From Chryseobacterium sp. SORGH_AS_0447 (GTDB lineage Bacteria; Bacteroidota; Bacteroidia; Flavobacteriales; Weeksellaceae): 64,000 bases of DNA. The stretch covers positions 1,854,501 to 1,918,500 of the forward strand of contig NZ_JAUTAR010000001.1 in assembly GCF_030818695.1 (NCBI RefSeq), given 5' to 3'. Shown one piece after another: positions 54,300 through 62,741 of the stretch. Position 1 is the first letter of the stretch. Each line of letters opens with the position of its first letter. The notes beneath the pieces are model-generated. The model saw only the letters and a list, made by a program, of their open reading frames with translations. It ran no database searches and was not told the DNA's origin. The position numbers were made by a program, and so were the translations under genes.

Positions 54300-55616
54300 A
54301 TGGCCTCAGAACAATTACAAAAACTATTTACCCATTTAGAAGAAATTATAACCTGGCGGATAAACAATCCGGCGAAAGACTTTAATGCAGAAGCACCTGA
54401 ATTTAACACAGACAACTATAAAAACTCTCAGTTAGGAAAATATATTTCATCGGCAAAACTTAGCCCTCAGGAAGCTGTTGTTCTTCTCATGGCTTTATTG
54501 CCACGGCTGGAACCAACATTACTTAAAAGGATCTATCTGGAGTTTCCTAACGATATTCTGTTTGATTTCTGTTTTCCCAGTGATAATGGCCGGCTTTTTT
54601 ATCCCACCGTTCAGGCGGTTCAATATATCTTAGGAGGTGAACAGATCTTGGAACGCCTGAAAGCCTTGGAATATTTCAATCCAGATTCCACATTGATCAA
54701 AAGGGAAGTGGTTGTTTTTTCAGGCTCGGGCCACGAATACCTCCCAACCAACAGCCTCATCAGCGTTCATCAGGAATTTTTCAACACTGTCATTTTAGGA
54801 TGGGAGCTGCTGCCGAAGATGAGCGGCGACTTTCCGGCAGAACAGCTGCATACCGGCCGTTCGTGGAGTGATCTCATATTACCGCAGGATACTTTGGAAG
54901 AACTTCAGGCTATCGAATCCTGGTATACCAGCAGCCGGATCCTTATGGAAGATTGGGATATGCAGAAAAAACTTAAACCAGGCTTCCGGGTATTATTTTA
55001 CGGAGATCCCGGAACAGGAAAAACCCTTGCGGCCAGCCTTTTAGGGAAATATACAGGGCGTCCTGTATTCAGAGTCGATGTCTCGATGCTGGTGTCCAAA
55101 TATATTGGGGAAACAGAAAAACAGCTGGCTAAATTATTCGAAAAAGCTGAGAACAAAAACTGGATTCTTTTCTTTGACGAGGCAGATGCTATCTTTGGGA
55201 AACGTACTAATGTACGGGATGCTCATGATAAATACGCCAATCAGGAAGTATCTTATTTGCTTCAGCGGATCGAAACGTTTTCCGGACTGATTATTCTCGC
55301 CTCTAACTTTAAAAACAATATGGATCAGGCGTTTACAAGACGTTTTCATAGCTGTATTAAATTCAGCAATCCGAAGCATGAAGAAAGGTTGCGCATTTGG
55401 CAACAGAATTTACCGGGGCAGCTGCAGCTTGAAGATATCAACCTCGAGCAGATCGCCAGAAGATATGACCTTACCGGTTCTAATATTATGAATGTAATAC
55501 AGGATGTGAGCCTGAAAGCCATTGCTTCCAAAAAACCAGATTATAAAGTTGACCTCAATATGTTGCTTGAAAGCATTAAAAAAGAATATGTGAAGGAGGA
55601 TAAAATATTTACATAA
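54300..55616 (+). CDS. AAA+ ATPase of the eCIS (Afp15/Pvc15-like), copy 2
   Basis: Encodes 438 residues with Walker A GDPGTGKT, Walker B ILFFDEADAIFGKR, the conserved RDAHDKYANQEVSYLLQRIE stretch and sensor IILASNFKNNMDQAFTRRF. The AAA+ core is closely similar to the copy at 9655-11124, while the N-terminal part (about 200 residues) differs and is shorter. It follows the fibre gene in the same direction and closes the eCIS cluster at a terminator. Two ATPases in one cluster suggest separate jobs, for example particle assembly and fibre or cargo handling; which does what is unknown. Confidence 0.9.
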   Translation: MASEQLQKLFTHLEEIITWRINNPAKDFNAEAPEFNTDNYKNSQLGKYISSAKLSPQEAVVLLMALLPRLEPTLLKRIYLEFPNDILFDFCFPSDNGRLFYPTVQAVQYILGGEQILERLKALEYFNPDSTLIKREVVVFSGSGHEYLPTNSLISVHQEFFNTVILGWELLPKMSGDFPAEQLHTGRSWSDLILPQDTLEELQAIESWYTSSRILMEDWDMQKKLKPGFRVLFYGDPGTGKTLAASLLGKYTGRPVFRVDVSMLVSKYIGETEKQLAKLFEKAENKNWILFFDEADAIFGKRTNVRDAHDKYANQEVSYLLQRIETFSGLIILASNFKNNMDQAFTRRFHSCIKFSNPKHEERLRIWQQNLPGQLQLEDINLEQIARRYDLTGSNIMNVIQDVSLKAIASKKPDYKVDLNMLLESIKKEYVKEDKIFT

Positions 55617-55658
55617 ACGGATTCATTATTTACAATCATCTAACAACATGAAACCTGG

Positions 55659-55686
55659 AACAGCATCATTTTGATGCTGTTTTTTT
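55659..55686 (+). terminator. Terminator at the right end of the eCIS cluster
   Basis: Perfect 10-bp stem AACAGCATCA-TTT-TGATGCTGTT followed by a T-run, 43 bp after the second ATPase stop. Marks the boundary to the housekeeping region. Confidence 0.85.
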
Positions 55687-55760
55687 AGATTAAAAATTTA
55701 ATCCTCAGTCAATCCATAAGTTTTAAAACAATTTATCCGAAATTTTGAATAAAAAAAGAT

Positions 55761-56471
55761 TTAACAGATCAGCAGCAATCTGTATTCTCCCTCATTTTCT
55801 ATCGGAGCCCGGTGAACACAGGGTAAAACCTTCTGATCCGGATGATCTACGGCGAGTCTCCAGAGATGACCGGTTCCAAGGTTCGTAGGCTGTGAATCAG
55901 GATTCGGCTCATAATGAAGGTCAAAAAAACAGTCTATTAAAAAATTTTCGAATTCCGCTTCCGGACCGTCGTGTAGCTCCCTTAGCTTTTCACGGATTTC
56001 TGGGATCAGAATTTTCTGTGTCACCCGATCGTTGGGAATAATATCACTGGCTGCCCCGAAATACGTACATAAAAACGTATCTGTTCCAACTGGGGAACGG
56101 TCGACATGATAAGAATAAACATCGGTTGAGAAAAAATCCAGCTCGGTGTCCCGTTTGTAGCATTTCAATAAATTCAAAGAAGGCAAAGCGCCGAAATCGG
56201 TTAATAGCTTAAGGTCATTCAAAATAATTCCTCTTGCAGTATTTCCTTGTTCTGAAAGCGATAATTCCAGGAGATCGTCCGGAGAAACTTCCGTAATATT
56301 TTCTTTCAGCTGAAGCTTAGAAACGATCTCTCCAAAATCTCCGGACAGATTCCTGTTCCAGCATAGCGCATTCATGGTTCCCTGAAATTCCGTAGAGATC
56401 AGTTCGGAAAAGCTTGAAACCACACCTACCTGCGGATTATCAGAAAATTGAGTATCAGAGAGGAAATTCAT
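55761..56471 (-). CDS. DUF1826-like protein
   Basis: Encodes 236 residues. The motif SYHVDRSPVGTDTFLCTYFG resembles the HxD-containing core of DUF1826 proteins, and the ending VHRAPIENEGEYRLLLIC matches the usual HRSP-like close. The His/Asp pair suggests a metal-dependent, cupin/oxygenase-like fold, as proposed for that family; the reaction is unknown. No signal peptide. It reads towards the eCIS and has its own convergent end at the terminator. Family call from pattern memory only. Confidence 0.5.
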   Translation of the reverse strand: MNFLSDTQFSDNPQVGVVSSFSELISTEFQGTMNALCWNRNLSGDFGEIVSKLQLKENITEVSPDDLLELSLSEQGNTARGIILNDLKLLTDFGALPSLNLLKCYKRDTELDFFSTDVYSYHVDRSPVGTDTFLCTYFGAASDIIPNDRVTQKILIPEIREKLRELHDGPEAEFENFLIDCFFDLHYEPNPDSQPTNLGTGHLWRLAVDHPDQKVLPCVHRAPIENEGEYRLLLIC

Positions 56472-56896
56472 GCTTCAAAAATTATGTGCAAAGATAACAA
56501 AAGACTATATGCTGTCCATTGTTAATTAATTATTGAATTTTTTATCCTGACAATTATATCCAAAAAAGTATAATCTTAAAGCCCAACGGAGTGCGTTAAT
56601 TAGAATCGGACGCAATCAGATTAAATAAAAATGCTGCAATTCAAAATCTTGAATTGGAAATATTTAATCAGTAGCCCCAAAGGACCGATTTAAATAGAAT
56701 TATATAAAATCTGATGAAATGTCAAAGACAATCGTCTGACTTCGTCCACCTATGATTTCAGTCATAAAAGTTGTATATTTACTTCTGTGGTATTAAGATT
56801 GATGGATCATTCAGGCTGTCAGTATAAAATTGAAAATCGTAGGACAAAAACTGAAGTAGAATCTTATAATAAACATCATCCAAAATCCTTAAAAAT
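56472..56896. other. Intergenic region upstream of fdhD
   Basis: About 425 bp without genes. It should contain the promoters of the divergent DUF1826-like gene and of fdhD. TATATTTA at about 56772 resembles a -7 box but lacks the final G. Nothing else definable was seen. Confidence 0.35.
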
Positions 56897-57769
56897 ATGA
56901 AAAGCGGTATCCTCGAACATAGTTCTGTGCAGAAAATAGAGATCGTCAAGGTAATAGACCATCTGAGTTTTTCCTGTACCGATGAGGTATCGGTAGAAGA
57001 ACCTTTGGAAATTAGGATATCCTATGAAGCAGATGGGCATAAAATCGTAAAAAACATTTCCGTGACCATGCGCACACCGGGAAATGACGCGGAACTTGCA
57101 ACAGGTTTTCTTTTTACGGAAGCAATCATTTCAGACAGGAATCAGATCAAAGGTGCATATCATCACCAAGAAGTCTGTTCCAGAAACAGTGGAAACACCA
57201 TGATGGTGGAATTATCAGGAGGATTTTTGCCTCATCTGATGAACGCCGACCGGAATTTCTATACAACTTCCAGTTGCGGTGTCTGTGGAAAAGGCTCCAT
57301 TGAATCGATCAAAACGGTAAGCCCTTTTCAAAACTTTGAAAAAAAGCAATGCGCTATTTCAATGGAAACGATTTATCAGCTGGCTGAAAAATTACGGACA
57401 TTTCAAAGCAACTTCAGCGCGACAGGTGGAATTCATGCTTCCGGGCTTTTTGATTTACAGGGTAATCTGTTGATTCTGCGCGAAGATGTAGGCCGACACA
57501 ATGCCTTAGACAAACTGATCGGAAATGCCCTGTTATCTGGACAATTACCACTTCAGGACCGAATGTTGGTTTTAAGCGGAAGGGCCAGTTTTGAGCTGAT
57601 TCAGAAGGCTGCTATGGCAGGAATCTCAATTGTGGCGGCCATAGGTGCTCCATCAAGCCTGGCAGTAGACGTAGCAAAAGAGTTTGACATGACTTTACTT
57701 GGATTCCTGCGGGATAACCGGTGTAATATATACAATAAAAGCAGTCATGTTGAAATTACAATGGAGTAA
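56897..57769 (+). CDS. fdhD: FdhD formate dehydrogenase sulfurtransferase
   Basis: Encodes 290 residues of FdhD, which passes sulfur from IscS to the molybdenum cofactor of formate dehydrogenase. The mobile-loop motif SSCGVCGKGSIES holds the two sulfur-carrying cysteines (CGVC). Other conserved blocks are RTPGNDAELATGFLFTEAII, FQSNFSATGGIHASGLFD, REDVGRHNALDKLIG and SGRASFELIQKAAMAGI. First gene of a module with a small protein and a large molybdopterin oxidoreductase, with mobA nearby. The intergenic repeat downstream separates it from the next gene. Confidence 0.95.
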   Translation: MKSGILEHSSVQKIEIVKVIDHLSFSCTDEVSVEEPLEIRISYEADGHKIVKNISVTMRTPGNDAELATGFLFTEAIISDRNQIKGAYHHQEVCSRNSGNTMMVELSGGFLPHLMNADRNFYTTSSCGVCGKGSIESIKTVSPFQNFEKKQCAISMETIYQLAEKLRTFQSNFSATGGIHASGLFDLQGNLLILREDVGRHNALDKLIGNALLSGQLPLQDRMLVLSGRASFELIQKAAMAGISIVAAIGAPSSLAVDVAKEFDMTLLGFLRDNRCNIYNKSSHVEITME

Positions 57770-57784
57770 GGAAACGAACATCTG

Positions 57785-57863
57785 TTTTATCAGATCAGCT
57801 TGCTGATCACCTCTTTGCTCCCTAAGCTCAGCATTAAGACAAATAAAACTTTGCGTTAAAAAA
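57785..57863 (+). repeat. Partial copy of an intergenic repeat
   Basis: TTTATCAGATCAGCTTGCTGATC with the inverted repeat GATCAGCTTGCTGATC, then TTTGCTCCCTAAGCTCAGCA and AAAACTTTGCGTTAAAA. Shares these blocks with the two longer copies at 60743 and 60975. Confidence 0.6.
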
Positions 57864-57910
57864 TTAAAGCAGCGTACACGAACAGATATCAAACTGAAAT
57901 ATAAAATTTA

Positions 57911-58261
57911 ATGAAAATCAGAATAAAAGACAACAGCATACGTTTTCGGCTTACCCAATCCGAAGTAGCGGAATTGGGCAAGAACGGAATCATTTCCAGC
58001 TACACGGAATTTCCTAATCAGACTTTCACCTATGCGATTGAAAGAACAGAGGAAGATGCGCTTTCTGCCGCATTTTCTGAAAACCGAATGGTACTTAGAA
58101 TGCCGGCTCCGATGGTACATGAATGGGTATCCAGCGATAGGGTAGGATTCGATGGACAATCCGGAAAGATAAAAATATTGATCGAAAAAGATTTTGTCTG
58201 TCTGGATAATACATTGGAAGACCAGAGTGATAACTACCCGAATCCGAATGCCAAATGCTGA
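57911..58261 (+). CDS. Small conserved protein of the fdh module
   Basis: Encodes 116 residues starting MKIRIKDNSIRFRLTQSEVA, predicted as mostly beta strands with no signal peptide or membrane segment. Small proteins of this type are found between fdhD and the FdhF-like gene in related Bacteroidetes (memory, not searched). Ends 24 bp before the oxidoreductase, so co-expressed. Function unknown; a maturation chaperone is possible. Confidence 0.65.
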   Translation: MKIRIKDNSIRFRLTQSEVAELGKNGIISSYTEFPNQTFTYAIERTEEDALSAAFSENRMVLRMPAPMVHEWVSSDRVGFDGQSGKIKILIEKDFVCLDNTLEDQSDNYPNPNAKC

Positions 58262-58285
58262 GGCCATCTTTATAATCACAAGAAT

Positions 58286-60679
58286 ATGGAAAACAATAAG
58301 CAAAATATAAATCAAGAGAAATCCGGTTTATCTAATGCCGCACAGCCGCCTTATCGGCTGGAAGGACTGAAACTTGAATCTCCTGAAAGCTGGGCAGCAG
58401 GAGCACCTGCCGTGATGCATTCGATACAGCAGCTAATAAGGGATGCTTCGACGCTACGGGGCGGTAGGGCGCTTTTCAGCATGAACCAGTTTGACGGTTT
58501 CGACTGTCCCAGCTGCGCCTGGCCGGATCCTGATCGCGATCGGTCACCAATAGCGGAATACTGCGAGAGCGGGGCTAAAGCTTTGGCCGAAGAAGCCACT
58601 GCTAAAAAGATTGGTGCTGATTTCTTCAGAGAAAACTCGGTGTATGATCTTTCGAAAATGACGGATTACCAGATCAGCCAGCTGGGAAGAATTGCTGAGC
58701 CGATGTATCTGCCGGAAGGCGGAACTCACTATCAGCCCATCAGTTGGGACAGTGCCTTCGAAAAAATTGCTGAAAAACTTAACGGCCTCGATTCGCCGGA
58801 CGAAGCCATGTTTTATACTTCCGGGCGGACCAGCAATGAAGCGACCTGGGTGTATCAGCTTTTCGGTCGGGAATTCGGGACCAACAATTTCCCCGACTGT
58901 TCCAATATGTGCCATGAAACCTCCGGTTATGCCCTTACCCGCTGCCTCGGATTTGGAAAAGGAACGGTTAAACTGGAAGATTTTTATGAGTCCGATCTCA
59001 TCATCATCATGGGACAGAATCCGGGGACCAATTCCCCAAGAATGCTTTCTGCACTTACCAAAGGCAAGAAAAACGGCGCTAAAATTATGGCAGTCAACCC
59101 ATTGCCGGAAGCCGGATTGATGGGATTCAAGGATCCTCAGAAACCGTTGGCTCTCATCAGCAAACCTTTTGAACTTTCGGATCTGTACCTGCCTGTAAAA
59201 ATCAACGGTGATATGGCTCTGCTGAAAGCTTTGCAGATCCTGCTTTTGGAAGAAGAAAAAAAAAATCCAGGAAAGGTCATTGATCATCAGTTTATTGCAG
59301 AAAAAACAGCAGGATTTGAGGCTCTGACTGAAGAATTAAAACGTTACGACCTTGAATTTTTAGCAGAAGAATGCGGCATTCCGATGGCAAAGCTTAGAGA
59401 AGCGGCTAAGATGATTGCTGAAAAGAAAAGGATTATCATTTGCTGGGGAATGGGCATTACCCAGCAGCACAACGGGGTAAATATGATCTTCAATATTGTC
59501 AACCTGCTGTTGATGAAAGGAAGCATCGGCATTAAAGGCGGGGGAGTCTGCCCGGTTCGCGGACACAGCAATGTGCAGGGAAACCGTACACTTTTGGTGA
59601 ACCATAAACCAACAAAAGAACAGCTGGATGCGCTGGAAAAATTTTATGGATTCCAACCGCCGCGGGAAGGTGGGTACGATGTGGTGAAAGCCATTAAAGC
59701 CATGCACGAAGGAAAAGTGAAATTCATGTTCTGCATGGGTGGAAATCTCTTGTCTGCTGCTCCCGATACCACTTACACGGCAGATGCCATGCGCAAGCTC
59801 GATATGTCGGTACTGGTATCCATCAAGCTCAACCGTGGCCATCTGATCCATGGAAAAGAAGCCCTTATTTTACCGGTAATTTCCCGCAGTGAAAAAGATA
59901 TCGTTAATGGAGAGCTGCAGCACATCAGCACGGAAAACTCCATGGGGGTGGTGGAATGGTCCAGAGGAGTGCTCGAACCGGTTTCGGAACACCTGATCAA
60001 TGAAACCCACGTTGCCTGCAGGATGGCGAAAGCGGTATTGGGTGACCGCTCTGTCATCGATTGGGACCGGTTTATGAACAGCTACGATGCAATCCGCGAT
60101 GATGTTTCCCAATGCATTCCAGGCTTTGAAAATTATAACGAAAGGGTCGTGCAGAAAGGTGGATTTTACCTTCCTAATGCGCCGCGGGACGGAAAGTTCA
60201 GCAGTGAGCATACTCCGGGAAAAGCCGCATTCAATATCACTCCGATTCCGGACAATTCGCTGGCGGATGATGAATATCTGATGGCTACGACCCGAACCCA
60301 TGATCAGTTCAATACGGTAGTGTACGGACTGGACGACCGGTACCGTGGAATCTTTAATGAAAGAAGAATTGTCATGATGAACGAAAAAGACATTGAAAAA
60401 GCCGGACTGAAAGAAGGCGAGAAAGTAGATCTTTTTAATTACGATGATGGCATCGAGCGAATTGCGCCTTTGTTTATCGTAGTTAAATATGCAATTCCTG
60501 AAAAAAGCACCATGACTTATTTCCCGGAAACCAATGTCCTCGTATCCATCAACAATGTGGTTGACGGCGCCAATATGCCCGCCTCCAAATACGTCCGCAT
60601 CAAAATCCGCAAGCACGATCCGGAAATTTATCAGAAGATAGATAAACACATCGTAGCTGCTACAGGAACTGCACAATAA
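58286..60679 (+). CDS. FdhF/YdeP-type molybdopterin oxidoreductase
   Basis: Encodes 797 residues of the formate-dehydrogenase-alpha-like family nearer to YdeP than to classical FdhF. The N-terminal region has FDCPSCAWPDPDRDRSPIAE followed by YCESGAKA: only a CxxC pair plus a later Cys, not the full CxxCxxxC [4Fe-4S] motif. FPDCSNMCHETSGYALTR contains the likely Mo-ligating Cys. Bis-MGD-binding stretches (IIIMGQNPGTNSPRMLSAL; CPVRGHSNVQGNRTLL; RTHDQFNTVVYGLDDRYRG) are present. Reaction could be formate or another small substrate oxidation; uncertain. No twin-arginine signal, so it is cytoplasmic. Confidence 0.85.
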   Translation: MENNKQNINQEKSGLSNAAQPPYRLEGLKLESPESWAAGAPAVMHSIQQLIRDASTLRGGRALFSMNQFDGFDCPSCAWPDPDRDRSPIAEYCESGAKALAEEATAKKIGADFFRENSVYDLSKMTDYQISQLGRIAEPMYLPEGGTHYQPISWDSAFEKIAEKLNGLDSPDEAMFYTSGRTSNEATWVYQLFGREFGTNNFPDCSNMCHETSGYALTRCLGFGKGTVKLEDFYESDLIIIMGQNPGTNSPRMLSALTKGKKNGAKIMAVNPLPEAGLMGFKDPQKPLALISKPFELSDLYLPVKINGDMALLKALQILLLEEEKKNPGKVIDHQFIAEKTAGFEALTEELKRYDLEFLAEECGIPMAKLREAAKMIAEKKRIIICWGMGITQQHNGVNMIFNIVNLLLMKGSIGIKGGGVCPVRGHSNVQGNRTLLVNHKPTKEQLDALEKFYGFQPPREGGYDVVKAIKAMHEGKVKFMFCMGGNLLSAAPDTTYTADAMRKLDMSVLVSIKLNRGHLIHGKEALILPVISRSEKDIVNGELQHISTENSMGVVEWSRGVLEPVSEHLINETHVACRMAKAVLGDRSVIDWDRFMNSYDAIRDDVSQCIPGFENYNERVVQKGGFYLPNAPRDGKFSSEHTPGKAAFNITPIPDNSLADDEYLMATTRTHDQFNTVVYGLDDRYRGIFNERRIVMMNEKDIEKAGLKEGEKVDLFNYDDGIERIAPLFIVVKYAIPEKSTMTYFPETNVLVSINNVVDGANMPASKYVRIKIRKHDPEIYQKIDKHIVAATGTAQ

Positions 60680-60691
60680 TAAATATAACTT

Positions 60692-60723
60692 AATGCACGG
60701 ACAGAAAAAAATGGCCGTGCATT
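60692..60723 (+). terminator. Terminator of the fdh module
   Basis: AATGCACGG / CCGTGCATT, 9-bp perfect stem with an A-rich 14-base loop, 13 bp after the oxidoreductase stop. The following T content (GATTTATT) is modest. Confidence 0.65.
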
Positions 60724-60742
60724 GATTTATTAAAATCATAAA

Positions 60743-60910
60743 AACAATATTCCGTTCGTGTAAAATCTGTGTAAAAATTCAACATTAGTTCATGAAAAGC
60801 ATGCCGTAGGTATGCTATCTAACTAATGCATTTGCTTCATCAGATCAGCTTGCTGATCTTCGCTCCCTTAAATTTTATTCAGCAAAAAATTAAAACTTTG
60901 CGTCAAAAAA
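60743..60910 (+). repeat. Long intergenic repeat, unit A
   Basis: About 168 bp: AACAATATTCCGTTC, CATTAGTTCATGAAAAGCAT, GCCGTAGGTATGCTATCT, ACTAATGCATTTGCTTCATC, AGATCAGCTTGCTGATC, CTCCCTTAAATTTTATTCAG and AAAACTTTGCGTC. It repeats with few changes at 60975-61147. Confidence 0.8.
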
Positions 60911-60974
60911 ATCCACACGGGAATTATCCGGAAAAATAGAAAAATCCAAATCTAAAAATTCCTGAAAATCGAAA

Positions 60975-61147
60975 AACAATACTCCATCGGAGTATAATCT
61001 GTATAAAAATTCAATATTAGTTCATGAAAAACATCCCGTAGGTATGCTATCTTACTAATGCATTTGCTTTATCAGATCAGCGTGCTGATCCACCTTCGCT
61101 CCCTTAAATTTTATTCAGCAAAAAACTGAAAACTTTGCATCAAAAAA
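60975..61147 (+). repeat. Long intergenic repeat, unit B
   Basis: About 173 bp, direct repeat of unit A 64 bp further on. It keeps the TTAGTTCATGAAAA, CCGTAGGTATGCTATCT, ACTAATGCATTTGCTT and CTCCCTTAAATTTTATTCAG blocks; the GATCAGC...GCTGATC palindrome has one change (GCGTGC). Confidence 0.8.
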
Positions 61148-61170
61148 CCCGCAACAACTTCTTACCCCCT

Positions 61171-61797
61171 TTAAATAAGATCACCTTTCTTATGCCTCTT
61201 CATCATGCTTTCAATCTCCGCTGCCTCTTCCGGCGTATTGACGTTCCTCAAAACATGCGGATTTTCAGACTTCAGCATCAGGATCTTGCTGTTCAGCAGA
61301 AACTTCCTGGGCGAATGACTCCCATTTTTAATAAAATCCAATAGCAAAGGGTAACTTTTAGGCTCCCAAATAGCAGCCAGTGGCTCCGGACCACCATCAA
61401 AAGGACCTTCATAGGTGGTAGCAACCTTTTCCGCATCCCTGTGTCTAACCAGAACATCCAGTGCCTTTTCATCCAGCAGCGGCATGTCACAGGCTACCAC
61501 CAGCCAGGCCGTATCATTTCTAAAATGCAGTGCCGAAAGAATACCACCAAGCGGACCCATTTCGGGAAAAGCATCTGGAAGTCCATGATAATCCGAAGCG
61601 ATCTGGTCCAGTTGGTCCGGACGGCAGGAGATAAATACTTCATCGCAAAATAGGCTCAGCAGGTCGGCCATAGCATATTGCTGTTCCTTTCCGTGCCAGT
61701 GGATCGCTTCCTTTGCTGTGCCCATCCGGGTACTTCTTCCGCCGGCGAGGACAAGGCCATTCATTATGGGCGTATTTTTCTGTTTTTTTGAAATCAT
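61171..61797 (-). CDS. mobA: MobA-like molybdenum cofactor guanylyltransferase
   Basis: Encodes 208 residues of the MobA/nucleotidyltransferase family, which joins GMP to molybdopterin for bis-MGD enzymes such as the oxidoreductase next to it. Nucleotide-binding signature NGLVLAGGRSTRMGTAKEAI; GPLGGILSALHF and VVACDMPLLDEKAL supply the metal-binding Asp; NVNTPEEAAE closes the domain. The family usually begins near the second Met (codon 12, 61764), so the first 11 residues may not be translated. Converges on the fdh module across the paired intergenic repeats. Confidence 0.9.
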   Translation of the reverse strand: MISKKQKNTPIMNGLVLAGGRSTRMGTAKEAIHWHGKEQQYAMADLLSLFCDEVFISCRPDQLDQIASDYHGLPDAFPEMGPLGGILSALHFRNDTAWLVVACDMPLLDEKALDVLVRHRDAEKVATTYEGPFDGGPEPLAAIWEPKSYPLLLDFIKNGSHSPRKFLLNSKILMLKSENPHVLRNVNTPEEAAEIESMMKRHKKGDLI

Positions 61798-62140
61798 TTT
61801 TAAGCATTACAGATGCTGGACTGTCTCAGCATAAAATTTATTAAATTAAATAATGATAGAGGTATAACATAAGGTTGCATTTATAATAAAATGAAGTGTT
61901 TATCTTGAAATTATCAAGTTATAATGGCTAACCGAATATTTGATAGAATTAAAATTAAGCAAAAATTTCAACACTTCAGCATGCTGAAAATAACGGTTTT
62001 AAAAATGTAAAGTTAAAATCTCTGCAGAATATTGAAGTTTTAGATCATTATTAAATCACGTCTTTGGTCCTGTGCTGTATGATTACAAACAAATTTTAAT
62101 GCTTTTACAGTAATTTTAAACAATTTTTAATCTTTCTGTT
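61798..62140. other. Intergenic region upstream of the 62180 gene
   Basis: AT-rich, 343 bp, no gene or repeat recognised. It must carry the promoter of mobA (leftward); no clear box was seen for it. Confidence 0.35.
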
Positions 62141-62171
62141 TTTGTATAAATACCGAAGTTTGCTACATTTG
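62141..62171 (+). promoter_or_regulatory. Bacteroidetes-type promoter of the 62180 gene
   Basis: TTTG (62141-62144), 19 bases, TACATTTG (62164-62171): an exact match to the TTTG-N17-23-TAnnTTTG consensus. Transcription would start about 5-8 bases later, at or very near the ATG at 62180. Confidence 0.65.
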
Positions 62172-62179
62172 TATCTACA

Positions 62180-62638
62180 ATGAAAAGGGGACTTTATCAA
62201 TATCTATACAGCTTGCTTTTTGCCATATTAACCGTTCTAGGGTTTTATTATGGGCAGCTTCAGCAGTATATTTCTGCTGATAATGATTTTGTCTTCGAAT
62301 GTAGCTCAGAGATCTTAAGTAATCCGGACAGACAGTCTGCAAAGTCATTAATGTTTGATAATGCACACGAAACAGACGGCTCTCTGACCACCCAACATCC
62401 GCGCTTCAATAAAATCCGCGCCAACCTTTCCGAAAATGATACTGAAAACGATGATACCGTAGAACCCGGAACTTCATCAGCACTGATGATGCTTTACAGA
62501 GATGGCTTCTGGCATCTGATTTCGGATTTCGTTACCACGTTTCACGATCGTAAAATTGCCATTTCACTGGCTCATTTCGAGCTGCTAAAACCTCTTTGTG
62601 ATGATCTGTACATCCAGTACAGGGTCATCCGCCTGTGA
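62180..62638 (+). CDS. Membrane-anchored hypothetical protein upstream of RND efflux genes
   Basis: Encodes 152 residues with one N-terminal hydrophobic segment (QYLYSLLFAILTVLGFYYGQ) serving as signal anchor, followed by a polar Asp/Asn/Ser-rich region and a helical C terminus (LAHFELLKPLCDDLYIQYRV). No family recognised. It sits 103 bp before the efflux adaptor gene in the same direction, with a good promoter upstream. A link with the efflux operon is possible but not shown. Confidence 0.6.
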   Translation: MKRGLYQYLYSLLFAILTVLGFYYGQLQQYISADNDFVFECSSEILSNPDRQSAKSLMFDNAHETDGSLTTQHPRFNKIRANLSENDTENDDTVEPGTSSALMMLYRDGFWHLISDFVTTFHDRKIAISLAHFELLKPLCDDLYIQYRVIRL

Positions 62639-62741
62639 TTCCACACGGTCTTTCCGAAAAATATAACGGCTTTCACTTTGCGATGAAAGCCTGACATCCT
62701 ATTTCTCAAATTTCAAATTATTATTTAAATGTATTAAGATC

